A DNA stretch of 64,000 bases from CAZMGB01 sp964565775 (GTDB lineage: Bacteria; Chloroflexota; Dehalococcoidia; DSTF01; JALHUB01), in assembly GCA_964565775.1 (NCBI GenBank), contig CAZMGB010000004.1, positions 121,047-185,046 of the forward strand. Reading direction: 5' to 3'. The notes under the pieces are model-generated. The model worked only from the letters and a program-made list of their open reading frames with translations, was not told where the DNA came from and ran no database searches. Both the position numbers and the translations under genes were made by a program. Below, one piece after another: positions 14,902 to 22,882 of the stretch. How positions within the stretch are numbered: the first letter of the stretch is position 1; each line of letters begins with the position of its first letter.

Positions 14902-15555
14902 GTGATCGCTCGAAGCATCAACGTGCCCTCGCGGACGCTGCGCGACCCCGGCGCCGTCGAATGGTTGCGGTTGCCGCAGGAGCGGCTCGCGATGGTGGCT
15001 ACGCCCGTCGAGCAGCAGCCCACTGAGTACCTGAGAACGGTGTGGCAGGATCAGGTGTTCGGTGCCGTGACGGAGCTGCGCGTCAGGGTCGGACACAACG
15101 GTGTGCGCCTGTTCTTCCGGCTGGAGTGGGACGACCCCACCCAGGACACGGAGATCAGCGACATCAACGTTTTCACCGACGGCGCCGGCATCCTCTTTCC
15201 GCTCCGGGGCGACGCGGACATCGCAACCATGGGTTCGCTGGATCAGCCGGTGAACGCCTGGTACTGGCGGGCCGACTTCGGCGACGAACCGAAGAACGTG
15301 ACGTCCAGCGGAGTGGGCACGGCCGTCCGTCTCGAGGCGGGGTCCCTGCAGGTGACGTCCCGCTGGTCCGACGCCATGTGGACGGTCGTATTTGACCGTC
15401 CGTTCGACACCGAGGAGTCGCCCGATGTCGCCGTGCCCCTGGCGCCGGGCATGACGACGAAAGTAGGCTTCGCCATCTGGGAGGGCAGCAGCGGCGAGCG
15501 GGGCGGCATCAAGGCCTTCTCTGAGGTGTGGCAGGATCTGGAGATCCAAGCTTAG
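14902..15555 (+). CDS. Heme-b gamma-subunit-like protein of complex iron-sulfur molybdoenzymes
   Basis: The 217-residue protein resembles the EbdC/DdhC/SerC gamma subunits, which bind a single heme b in a beta-sandwich. Visible features are RVGHNGVRLFFRLEWDDP, TDGAGILFPL, and the block TMGSLDQPVNAWYWRAD, whose Met110 corresponds to the axial heme ligand region. The end, GGIKAFSEVWQDLEI, is also typical. The usual N-terminal Sec signal is not visible with the GTG at 14902. It is the first gene of an operon with cytochrome b (22 bases downstream), Rieske and cytochrome c-cupredoxin, an unusual setting because these subunits normally accompany molybdenum alpha and Fe-S beta subunits. Confidence 0.85.
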   Translation: MIARSINVPSRTLRDPGAVEWLRLPQERLAMVATPVEQQPTEYLRTVWQDQVFGAVTELRVRVGHNGVRLFFRLEWDDPTQDTEISDINVFTDGAGILFPLRGDADIATMGSLDQPVNAWYWRADFGDEPKNVTSSGVGTAVRLEAGSLQVTSRWSDAMWTVVFDRPFDTEESPDVAVPLAPGMTTKVGFAIWEGSSGERGGIKAFSEVWQDLEIQA

Positions 15556-15577
15556 GGCACGTATCGAGGACGTCCCG

Positions 15578-17116
15578 ATGGCGATTACCACCGAACGCAT
15601 CGTCAGGACGCTGACAGGGAACCGGGTCTGGAAGTCGATGTTCCGGTTCGCCTATCCCGCGACGGACAAGGCGCGGGCGCAGATCATCCACGGCGTCTTC
15701 TTCACCCACATCCATTCCATACGGTCCGACGTCCGCTCTCTGCGCATCAGCTACACCTGGGGTCTGGGCCTCTTCAGCTTCTTCCTCTTCGTCATCCTTA
15801 CCGTCACGGGCATCATGCTCATGTTCTTCTACGTACCCTCGACGGACCGGGCGTACCTCGACATGCAGGGGTTACGGGTGTCGGTGAGCTTCGGCGCCCT
15901 CTTGCGGAACATGCACCGCTGGGGGGCGCACCTGATGGTGCTCACCGTCTTCCTGCACATGATGCGGGTGTTCTACACGGGCGCCTACAAGCGGCCCCGC
16001 GAGTTCAACTGGTTCATCGGGGTGACGCTGCTTGTGCTCACCCTCCTCCTGAGCTTCACCGGCTACCTTCTCCCCTGGGACCAGCTCTCGTTCTGGGCGA
16101 TCACGGTCAGCACCAACATCGTCGGCTACGCGCCGCTCCTGGGCGAGAAGCTGCGAGTGCTGCTGCTGGGAGCGGATGAGGTGGGCCAGAACGCGCTGCT
16201 CCGCTTCTACACTCTGCACATCATCCTCCTTCCGCTGGTCCTGACCGTCCTCATGTCTCTGCACTTCTGGCGCATCCGGAAGGACGGGGGCCTCGCGGCG
16301 TCGACGGGGCCCGGTGAGGAGGCCGAAGCTCCGCCGCCGGGCGTGGGTGCGGAGCAACCCGCTAAAGCGGCCGCTGCCAGCGCCGCCGCGAATCCGGGCC
16401 CGGAGGTTGCCCTCAAGCCCATCGCGGGCGGCGCGCAGGCCATCGCCCGGCCAGCCCGTGCGGCAGGCGGGAAGGAGACCGTCTTCTCCTGGCCCAACCT
16501 GATGGTTCTGGAGGTGCTGGCCGGTCTCAGCATTACCGTCGTTCTCCTTCTCATGTCGATGCTGGTCGAGGCGCCCCTGCGCGATCTGGCCAACCCCGAC
16601 GTGACCGAGAACCCGTCCAAGGCGCCCTGGTACTTCATGAACCTCCAGGAGCTGCTCCTGCATATGCATCCCACACTGGCCGGGGTCATAATCCCTACAA
16701 TCTTCCTGGCGGTCCTGGTCGCCATCCCCTACATCGACCAGGATCGGCGGGGTGCCGGAGTCTGGTTCGCGTCGTCGAAGGGCTGGCAGATCGCTCTCTG
16801 GACCGCCATCTACACAACCTCCTGGATGTGTCTGCTCGTGTATTTCGATGAGAGAGTGGGAGTTCGCTCCATCATCTCCCGGCCGGAGTTCCTCGTCGGC
16901 TGGATCATCCCTATCGGCGTCAGTGCCGTGCTCACGCTGGGGTTACACCTTAGCCTGCGATGGTGGCGCCCGGACCTGCGACACTACCTCATCGCCTACT
17001 TCACGGCCATAATGGTCGGCTACATCGTTCTTACCGTGGTGGGGACCCTGTTCCGGGGTACGGGCATGCATCTCACGGTTCCGTGGGACCTGCCTCCCGG
17101 CGCATTGAGCTTCTGA
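15578..17116 (+). CDS. Cytochrome b of a bc-type complex (b6 and subunit IV regions fused)
   Basis: The 512-residue membrane protein joins a cytochrome b N-terminal half (about 50-235, four TM helices) to a C-terminal half (about 300-505) through an Ala/Pro-rich cytosolic linker of roughly 60 residues. Heme ligands are His113/His127 and His214/His229; the 13- and 14-residue spacings match b6-type cytochromes. The Q-site PEWY motif appears as APWYFMNLQELL. It oxidises quinol and passes electrons to the Rieske protein and the low-potential hemes. It lies 22 bases after the heme gamma-like gene and 16 before the Rieske gene, so it is cotranscribed with both. Confidence 0.93.
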   Translation: MAITTERIVRTLTGNRVWKSMFRFAYPATDKARAQIIHGVFFTHIHSIRSDVRSLRISYTWGLGLFSFFLFVILTVTGIMLMFFYVPSTDRAYLDMQGLRVSVSFGALLRNMHRWGAHLMVLTVFLHMMRVFYTGAYKRPREFNWFIGVTLLVLTLLLSFTGYLLPWDQLSFWAITVSTNIVGYAPLLGEKLRVLLLGADEVGQNALLRFYTLHIILLPLVLTVLMSLHFWRIRKDGGLAASTGPGEEAEAPPPGVGAEQPAKAAAASAAANPGPEVALKPIAGGAQAIARPARAAGGKETVFSWPNLMVLEVLAGLSITVVLLLMSMLVEAPLRDLANPDVTENPSKAPWYFMNLQELLLHMHPTLAGVIIPTIFLAVLVAIPYIDQDRRGAGVWFASSKGWQIALWTAIYTTSWMCLLVYFDERVGVRSIISRPEFLVGWIIPIGVSAVLTLGLHLSLRWWRPDLRHYLIAYFTAIMVGYIVLTVVGTLFRGTGMHLTVPWDLPPGALSF

Positions 17117-17132
17117 CAGGGGGGGCCGAGGT

Positions 17133-17666
17133 ATGGAGACAAACGAGGAAGCAAGAGTTCGAGCTCTCTTGAAGAGGCTCAGCAGGCGGGGGTTCATGAG
17201 CTACCTGTGGTGGGCGGCGGGCGCTGCTACGCTCATCGAGGGCGGCATCATCACGGTCGACTCTCTGCGCCCGGAGGGCAAGGGCGAGGCATTTGGGGGG
17301 CTGGTCGACGCCGGTAGCGAGGAGGACTTCGAGGTGGGGAGCGTCACCTACTTCCTGAACGGTCGGTTCTACGTCGTCCGTCTTCCCAGCGGCTTCATCG
17401 CTCTCTACCGCAAGTGCACACATCTGGGGTGCGTTGTGCCCTGGCAGGCCAACGAACGGTCGGAGGACGACCTTGCCAGCACCGGCCGCTTCAACTGTCC
17501 CTGCCACGGCTCCATCTTCAACCGCTACGGCGAGGTGAAGGGCGGGCCCGCCCCACGTCCCCTGGACCTCTTCCCCGTCGAAATCAAGGACGGTGAAGTC
17601 ATCGTCGACACGGGGAAGGCTATCACGAGGGACGCCTTTGACGAGTCGCAGGTGACAGAGGCCTGA
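17133..17666 (+). CDS. Rieske [2Fe-2S] protein of bc complex
   Basis: The 177-residue protein has an N-terminal twin-arginine-like anchor (LSRRGFMSYLWW, TM about 22-42) and a C-terminal Rieske domain. Cluster motifs are CTHLGC (Cys95, His97, with Cys100 for the disulfide) and CPCHGS (Cys122, His125, with Cys124), followed by GPAPRPLDLFP. It would receive one electron from quinol at the outer face and pass it to a c-type or copper acceptor. ATG at 17133 follows GGGGGGCCGAGG. It sits between cytochrome b and the cytochrome c-cupredoxin gene. Confidence 0.95.
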   Translation: METNEEARVRALLKRLSRRGFMSYLWWAAGAATLIEGGIITVDSLRPEGKGEAFGGLVDAGSEEDFEVGSVTYFLNGRFYVVRLPSGFIALYRKCTHLGCVVPWQANERSEDDLASTGRFNCPCHGSIFNRYGEVKGGPAPRPLDLFPVEIKDGEVIVDTGKAITRDAFDESQVTEA

Positions 17667-17669
17667 CGC

Positions 17670-18374
17670 GTGGACCGCAGAATCCTCATAGGCGCTGTGC
17701 TCACCCTGATCATTGCCGTGTCCGTGCCGGTCTACTGGACTCACGAGTCGACGCGGCAGAGAGGGGTAGAGGCGGAGCTGGAGATGAAGTCTCTGGAGGA
17801 AGGCGCTACGTTGTACATCGCCAACTGTGCCAGTTGCCACGGCGACTTCGGGGAGGGGACCGTCGATGGGCTGCCGCTGCGGGGCACGGTGCTCGAGATC
17901 GCGGACATAGAGAAGGCCACCGCCGAGGGCACCGAAGCCTTCCCATCGACCACGCACGTGTATGCTCGGGAGGCCGGTGGCCCCCTGAGCTCCACCGAGA
18001 TCAGCAACATCGCCTTCTTCATCAAGAACTGGGACTCACAGGTGTTGGCGGACGTCCGCGCCGAGCCGAGACAAATCGACATTGAGGTCTATGAGTTCGG
18101 GTACGATCCCGCGCAGATCACGGTGGAGGTTGGGAAACCGGTGCGCCTGACGCTGGTGAACGAGGGCGAATTCCGACACACCTGGCTGCTGGAGCGCGCC
18201 GAAGTCGAGATCCCTGACGAGGGCAAGACCGACTCCATCTCTCTCGATCTGAAGCAGGGTGTCCCCGCGACCGTCGAGTTCACTCCGTTGGAGAAGGGGA
18301 CAATGTCCTTCCACTGCACTGTCCCCGGCCACGCCGAGGAGGGCGAGGTGGGCACCCTGGTCGTGGTGGACTAG
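17670..18374 (+). CDS. Cytochrome c - cupredoxin fusion protein
   Basis: The 234-residue protein has an N-terminal membrane anchor (about 5-24), a class I cytochrome c domain with CASCH (Cys53, Cys56, His57), and a C-terminal cupredoxin domain (about 135-234) with copper ligands His170, Cys216 and His221 (HCTVPGH). No Met lies between residues 58 and 125, so the usual sixth heme ligand is missing; His96 is a candidate. The cupredoxin's usual axial Met is Glu226. GTG start 3 bases after the Rieske stop. It is the probable electron acceptor or exit of the bc complex, on the outer face. Confidence 0.88.
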   Translation: MDRRILIGAVLTLIIAVSVPVYWTHESTRQRGVEAELEMKSLEEGATLYIANCASCHGDFGEGTVDGLPLRGTVLEIADIEKATAEGTEAFPSTTHVYAREAGGPLSSTEISNIAFFIKNWDSQVLADVRAEPRQIDIEVYEFGYDPAQITVEVGKPVRLTLVNEGEFRHTWLLERAEVEIPDEGKTDSISLDLKQGVPATVEFTPLEKGTMSFHCTVPGHAEEGEVGTLVVVD

Positions 18375-18536
18375 GGCCATCACGTAACTCGGGGGACGGA
18401 TGTCCTGAGGGCGCCGCTACGCCAGGGGGCCAGGCCCAAAGCCCGGCCTCCTTTGCTTTGTCGCGCTGGTGCCTACCGCTACGCCCGAGCCCAAAGGACT
18501 CCCGCACCATCGCGGTTGAATGGGCTGCACGTGGAC

Positions 18537-18568
18537 GGGATGCCGCCGAGGCCACTCGGCGGCATCCC
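18537..18568. terminator. Strong hairpin between convergent operons
   Basis: A perfect 14-bp stem (18537-18550 with 18555-18568) and a 4-base GCCA loop. There is no T-run on either side, but it is placed between the cytochrome operon (+) and the feoBA operon (-), so it may end or protect both transcripts. Confidence 0.55.
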
Positions 18569-18629
18569 GGCGGGCTCCGGGCTGTGCTAGGGGTTGGGTG
18601 AGGACTCGGCTGGGCGGGTGACGGGCGGG

Positions 18630-19052
18630 CTACGGTATGCGGCGCACGTAGATATGCTGAGCGATCTCAGCGTCGATAGCCACCTGAGTAAGGCCCACCT
18701 CCAGCACAGGCGCCGGGTGTCGCTGGCGCAGCCTGATGACGGCGCTGGGGACGATGCCCAGGGCGCTCAGCCGTTCCAGCCGCCGCGCTCGGCCGGGCCT
18801 TATTTCGACGATTTCGAGGTCCTCGCCCGGTTCGGCGCGGCTTATCGGTATCGCTCCGGGGGCGCCGTGCCGATGGCGCCTCCTTCTCCCCATCCAGCGG
18901 CCCATTCTGCCCACGAAGCTCCGGGACTCGTCGACCGTCTGATAGCCGCACTGGGGACAGCAGATGATGGAGCAGTTCGCCGCCAGGGGGCAGTTGACGT
19001 GGCAGCGCTCGTCGCTGCGGTCGAATCTAAAGCCACACAGCGGACACTTCAT
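18630..19052 (-). CDS. feoA: FeoA-domain protein with N-terminal Cys-rich domain
   Basis: The 140-residue protein ends in a FeoA SH3-like domain (about 75-138: EIRPGRARRLERLSALGI, then PSAVIRLRQRHP). It begins with a Cys-rich module of eight Cys (CPLCGF, CHVNC, CSIICCPQCGY) that looks like a pair of zinc ribbons or a small Fe-S site. A basic linker (MGRRRRHRH) separates them. FeoA supports ferrous iron uptake by FeoB. It begins 9 bases after the feoB stop and is cotranscribed with it. The extra domain could replace the missing FeoC or sense redox state; that is inference. Confidence 0.85.
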   Translation of the reverse strand: MKCPLCGFRFDRSDERCHVNCPLAANCSIICCPQCGYQTVDESRSFVGRMGRWMGRRRRHRHGAPGAIPISRAEPGEDLEIVEIRPGRARRLERLSALGIVPSAVIRLRQRHPAPVLEVGLTQVAIDAEIAQHIYVRRIP

Positions 19053-19061
19053 GCACGGCCC

Positions 19062-21035
19062 CTAGAAGGTGATGCCCCCCACTCGAATCACCAGGTGGAG
19101 CAGGCCCCCCACCAGGAACGCCACCGGGAAGATGAACGCCGCTACCGCGAGCGCCGTGCGTGTGCCGAACTCCTTGACCATCATGAGGAAGTTGGCAATG
19201 CAAGGCACGAAGAGCGTGATCACAACCAGACTCACCACCGTCTGCGCCAGCGTAAGCTGCCCGCTCCGGGTCAGGTCGAAGAGGCCTGCGGCGCCGTAGT
19301 CGCGGCGGAGGAATCCCATCATGAACGCCTGCGTCGTCTCCCGCGGCAACCCCAGCACCCCCTGAACGAGCGGCGAGGCGGCTCGTTCGATGCCTCCGAG
19401 CAGCCCGATGAGGTTGAATACGAACAGGATCGCCGTGCCCAGGATGAAGAGGGGCAGGACCTCCTTCAGGTACCACTCGATGCGGGCCATGGTCTTGACG
19501 AGGACGTTGGAGAGATGCGGCACGCGGATGGGCGGCAGCTCCTGAATGAAATCGGATCGCTGGCCCGACAGGACGCGCGCGGACAGGAACCCGACGACGA
19601 ACATCGTGAGCAGCACAACGCTCGCCCAGACAGCGACGGCGCGAGTGCCGAGGTCAGCCATGATCCCCAGTATGACGCCCAGTTGCGCCGAACAGGGCAC
19701 CGCCAGGGCGAGCAGCAGCGTCGCCTGGATGCGCTCGCGTCGCGTCTCGAGAATGCGGGTCGTCATCGTCGCCATCGTGTCGCAGCCCAGGCCGAGGATC
19801 ATCGGCAGCACGGCGCGTCCGTTCAGGCCCAGGAGCTTGAATGGCCGGTTGGCCATCACGGCCAGTCGCGCCAGGTAGCCCGAGTCCTCCAGCAGGCTGA
19901 ACGCGAGGAAGAACGTGCCGACTACGGGCAGGATGATGGCGACGCCGTAGGAGAGCGCCATCGTCACCTGTCCGTATTCGCCCACGAAAAAGTCGCGGAG
20001 CACGGCTGCCGGCAGCAGGACGCCGGCCAGCCATTCAGCGGCCGGGTCGATGTAGTCTTTGAAGACGACGCCCTCCATGAAGTCGACGAGGATGCCGGCG
20101 CCGAGGACGCCCACGAACTTATAGACAGCGTAGAGGACCGCCAGGAGGATAGGGATGCCGGCGATGGGATGGATCGCCCACTGTCCGATGAGCACCGACC
20201 ATGGCCGCCGCCTGCGAGCGGAAATGGAGTAGACCTCGCCCATGATCTGGCGGACGGTGCCGAGGCGCTGCCTGGCGATCACGTAGCCCATCGGCTCTTG
20301 GTAGCCCGACTGGAGCCGTTCGCCTATGGTCGCGATCCTGGCCCTTGCGCCCGGGCTGAGACCAAGGGCGTCAGCAAGGCTCTCGTCGCCGGCCAGGAGC
20401 ATCAGCGCCAGGCCGCGCCGCCCCGCCGTCTCCGGCGGCAGCTCGTTCTCGGCCTCTGCGGCGGCCCTTTCGATGGCGTCGTCGTACCGGACAGCGCACC
20501 TGGCGCGGGCCGGCCGCTCCAGGCTCTCGACCAGCTCCTCGATTCCCTGGCGGCGCGTGGCTACCGTCTCGACGGCGTCCACGCCGAAAAGCTCGCGGAG
20601 CCGCTGGCGGGCGACGGCGACGCCCTGCTCCTCAGCCTCGTCGACCATGTTCAGGCAGAGGACGAACGGGAGCTCCAGTTCAGCGACCTGAAGCGCCAGG
20701 AGGAGAGATCGCGCCAGGTTCTTGGTGTCGGCGATGAGGACGACGCAGTGCGGGCGCTCCGTCAGGAGGATGTTTCGCGCTACGCGCTCATCTTCCGAGA
20801 GGGGAGTGAGGCTGTTCACCCCCGGGGTGTCGATGACCGTCCGCTTCCGGCCGTTGAAGTTCGCCGCGCCGCGGGTCACCTCGACGGTGGTGCCGGGGTA
20901 GTTAGCCACCACCACGTAGTGACCGGTGAGGTGGCCGAAGATGACGGACTTGCCCACGTTGGGGTTGCCCAGCAGGACGACGGGTGCCCCGTCGCCGGCT
21001 GCCGCATCCTCTGTCTTAGAGCCGTGGCACTGCAT
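19062..21035 (-). CDS. feoB: Ferrous iron transporter FeoB
   Basis: The 657-residue protein has an N-terminal G domain with GNPNVGKS (G1, residues 23-30), the VIDTPG motif (G3) and NMVD (G4, in place of NKxD), then a polytopic membrane region with two Gate-like repeats (GLGCDTMATMTTRILETRRER and LFVPCIANFLMMVKEFG). FeoB is the GTP-regulated inner-membrane Fe(II) permease. The ATG at 21035 is used. It is first in an operon with feoA. Upstream lies a short TTAG/CTAA inverted repeat that could be an iron-regulator site. Confidence 0.95.
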   Translation of the reverse strand: MQCHGSKTEDAAAGDGAPVVLLGNPNVGKSVIFGHLTGHYVVVANYPGTTVEVTRGAANFNGRKRTVIDTPGVNSLTPLSEDERVARNILLTERPHCVVLIADTKNLARSLLLALQVAELELPFVLCLNMVDEAEEQGVAVARQRLRELFGVDAVETVATRRQGIEELVESLERPARARCAVRYDDAIERAAAEAENELPPETAGRRGLALMLLAGDESLADALGLSPGARARIATIGERLQSGYQEPMGYVIARQRLGTVRQIMGEVYSISARRRRPWSVLIGQWAIHPIAGIPILLAVLYAVYKFVGVLGAGILVDFMEGVVFKDYIDPAAEWLAGVLLPAAVLRDFFVGEYGQVTMALSYGVAIILPVVGTFFLAFSLLEDSGYLARLAVMANRPFKLLGLNGRAVLPMILGLGCDTMATMTTRILETRRERIQATLLLALAVPCSAQLGVILGIMADLGTRAVAVWASVVLLTMFVVGFLSARVLSGQRSDFIQELPPIRVPHLSNVLVKTMARIEWYLKEVLPLFILGTAILFVFNLIGLLGGIERAASPLVQGVLGLPRETTQAFMMGFLRRDYGAAGLFDLTRSGQLTLAQTVVSLVVITLFVPCIANFLMMVKEFGTRTALAVAAFIFPVAFLVGGLLHLVIRVGGITF

Positions 21036-21466
21036 AGTAAGCCGCCAAGGGCTCGAATAAGCAAGCCCTCACTCTATCTTTTAGCTATTACTAATACTCT
21101 AGGATAGGGCCGTATTGCCTGTACGGGAAGGGCCAATTGGCCCTACCTGTTGTCTCCAGCGTGGAGGGTGGAGACTCAGCGCGTCGGGGAATCTGCCGAG
21201 GCGGGGTGCGGCTGCATTGCCCGCACGGTGGCGCGCGGGGCTCGACGACGGGCTGGCGATAGCACGGGCCGTCGTCCGCGGCATCTACACCGTTAGCCGA
21301 TTAGCCGATATGATGACGGTGACGTGCCTGGGCGCGTTGAAGCGCTGCTCCGGACCGCCCATGCTGGATCGGCGCTCCGCCTACGTAGGCCGGATCGCGC
21401 AACTGCTGGTGTGAAAAGCCGGGAGCGCCGGCTCAGAGCGGCCGCTGAGTTTGACAGGAGGAGGCG
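21036..21466. other. Intergenic interval upstream of feoB and SDR gene
   Basis: This 431-base divergent intergenic region contains an AT-rich stretch near 21060-21110, which probably holds the feoB promoter. No coding region or RNA gene is recognised in the remainder. Confidence 0.5.
21081..21094 (-). promoter_or_regulatory. Candidate metalloregulator half-site pair upstream of feoB
   Basis: TTAG (21081-21084) and CTAA (21091-21094) form a small inverted repeat in an AT-rich patch 46 bases upstream of the feoB start. TTAG/CTAA arms occur in DtxR/IdeR boxes, but the match is short and may be chance. Confidence 0.25.
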
Positions 21467-22297
21467 ATGTACGACCTGAAAGGAAAAGTAGCCATCGTCA
21501 CGGGGGCCGGCCGCGAGCTGGGCATCGGCCGGGCGACAGCGCTCCGGCTGGCTCGCGACGGCGCCGACGTGGTCGTCGCGGACATCTGTAAGGAGTTCGA
21601 GGAGTTCCCCGGCTACGGCCTGGGCAACTGGGAGGGGCTGGAGAAGAGGGCGGAGGAGATCCGCGCTCTCGGCGCTCGCGCCCTGCCGGTCCGCGTCGAC
21701 GTCACCGACGTCGCCCTCGTCGACGAGATGGTGGCCCAGACCCTGAAGACGTTCGGCCGCCTCGACATAATCGTGAACAACGCCGGCGGCGCGCCCGGCC
21801 CCGGCCCCGTGGCGTGGATGGAGGAGGCGGCCTGGAACAAGACCATCGCCATCAACCTGACGGGGACCTTCCTCTGCTCGCGCGCGGCGTCGCGGGTGAT
21901 GGCGGAGCAGGGGCAGGGAGGGAAGATCATCAATGTGTCGTCGGCCGCGGGCAAGCGAGGCTCGGCGTTCCTGTCGGCGTACTCGGCGGCGAAGGGGGGT
22001 GTGATCCTCTTCACCCAGGCGCTGGCGCTGGAGCTGGCTGGCAACAACATCCAGGTGAACGCCGTCTGCCCCGGCCAGGTCGATACGGAGCTCCAGCGCT
22101 GGGGCTGGGGGCTGCAGGCGTGGGCGCAGAGCATCTCCTATGAAGAAGTCGTGAGCAAGGCGACGGAAGAGATCCCCTTGGGCCGCTTGGAGACACCCGA
22201 GGACGTGGCGAATCTGGTCGCTTTCCTCGCCTCCAGCGAGTCGGACTACATGACGGGCCAGGCGATCAACGTCACCGGCGGCCAGGTCATGCACTGA
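21467..22297 (+). CDS. SDR family NAD(P)-dependent oxidoreductase
   Basis: The 276-residue classical short-chain dehydrogenase has a cofactor loop TGAGRELGIGRA, the NNAG motif, NVSSAAG with the catalytic Ser, and Tyr172/Lys176 (YSAAK). The C-terminal phrase INVTGGQ is family standard. An Asp at the end of beta2 (VVVADI) suggests NAD preference. A GGAGGAGG ribosome-binding site precedes ATG 21467. The substrate is not predictable. It is monocistronic, followed by a palindromic repeat. Confidence 0.92.
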   Translation: MYDLKGKVAIVTGAGRELGIGRATALRLARDGADVVVADICKEFEEFPGYGLGNWEGLEKRAEEIRALGARALPVRVDVTDVALVDEMVAQTLKTFGRLDIIVNNAGGAPGPGPVAWMEEAAWNKTIAINLTGTFLCSRAASRVMAEQGQGGKIINVSSAAGKRGSAFLSAYSAAKGGVILFTQALALELAGNNIQVNAVCPGQVDTELQRWGWGLQAWAQSISYEEVVSKATEEIPLGRLETPEDVANLVAFLASSESDYMTGQAINVTGGQVMH

Positions 22298-22882
22298 CCC
22301 CCGCGGCCCTCACCCCGACCTGCGGGTCTCCCCTCTCCCGCGAGCGGGAGAGGGGTCGCGGGTGAGGCCGGTGGATCCTGATTCGCCCGCCGGCGCGGAC
22401 GTTCGCCTGCCGGGCCGCCCCCGCCGGTTGCCTGGGCGCTGTTGTGCCATTTTGCGCACGGATTGCGATGCGGTTCGCCCTGCGGGGATTTCGAAGGGGC
22501 GCTGTATTGACCATATTCGACTGTGGTAATATTGTAAATAGGGGGTGCGGCGTGGATCCGGCCCTTGTGCGCGGGCTGCATCCCGTGCCTGGCCGGTTCT
22601 GTCGCTGTTTCGCCGGGCAAAAGCTCCGCCTCATCATGACGTCGCCCGCCCGTGGCGAGCGGCGCGTCGGCGATATCGTCCGCGGGCTCGAACTGAGATT
22701 GGCTCACGTCCTCCAGCGTCCGACGTCGCTGGGGACGTGCTAGGCGGCCCTCTACCTTCGTGAGGGCCGGGCTTTGGCGGACACGGCTGCACTCGTGATA
22801 GACTGGAACGATGGAGTCTGCGGCAGTCAAGAGGAGCTTTCGTTAGAGGCCAGAGGAGAGAGCGAGACTTGGAGGGTTCTGC
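22298..22882. other. Gene-poor interval with repeat and AT-rich patch
   Basis: 585 bases without a convincing gene. It starts with a palindromic repeat and has an AT-rich patch at about 22505-22540 (TTGACC and several TA-rich hexamers) that could hold a promoter. A roughly 66-codon GTG frame from 22551 has no recognisable domain, and I do not call it. Confidence 0.5.
22308..22370. repeat. Nested palindromic intergenic repeat, copy 1
   Basis: The inner perfect stem CCCCTCTCCCGC/GCGGGAGAGGGG (22330-22341 and 22344-22355) is enclosed by CCTCACCCC and GGGTGAGG arms. The same architecture recurs at 37213-37304, which defines a REP-like family. Confidence 0.7.

Noticed and set aside
18594..21107. 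Long open frame (837 codons) on the + strand opposite feoBA
   Set aside because: It is antisense to clearly conserved FeoA and FeoB, and its translation is low-complexity Arg/Asp/Glu/Gln-rich, typical of GC-rich shadow frames.
22551..22743. GTG-started frame of about 64 codons before the POR operon
   Set aside because: No ribosome-binding site at useful spacing and no similarity I can recognise; left as intergenic.
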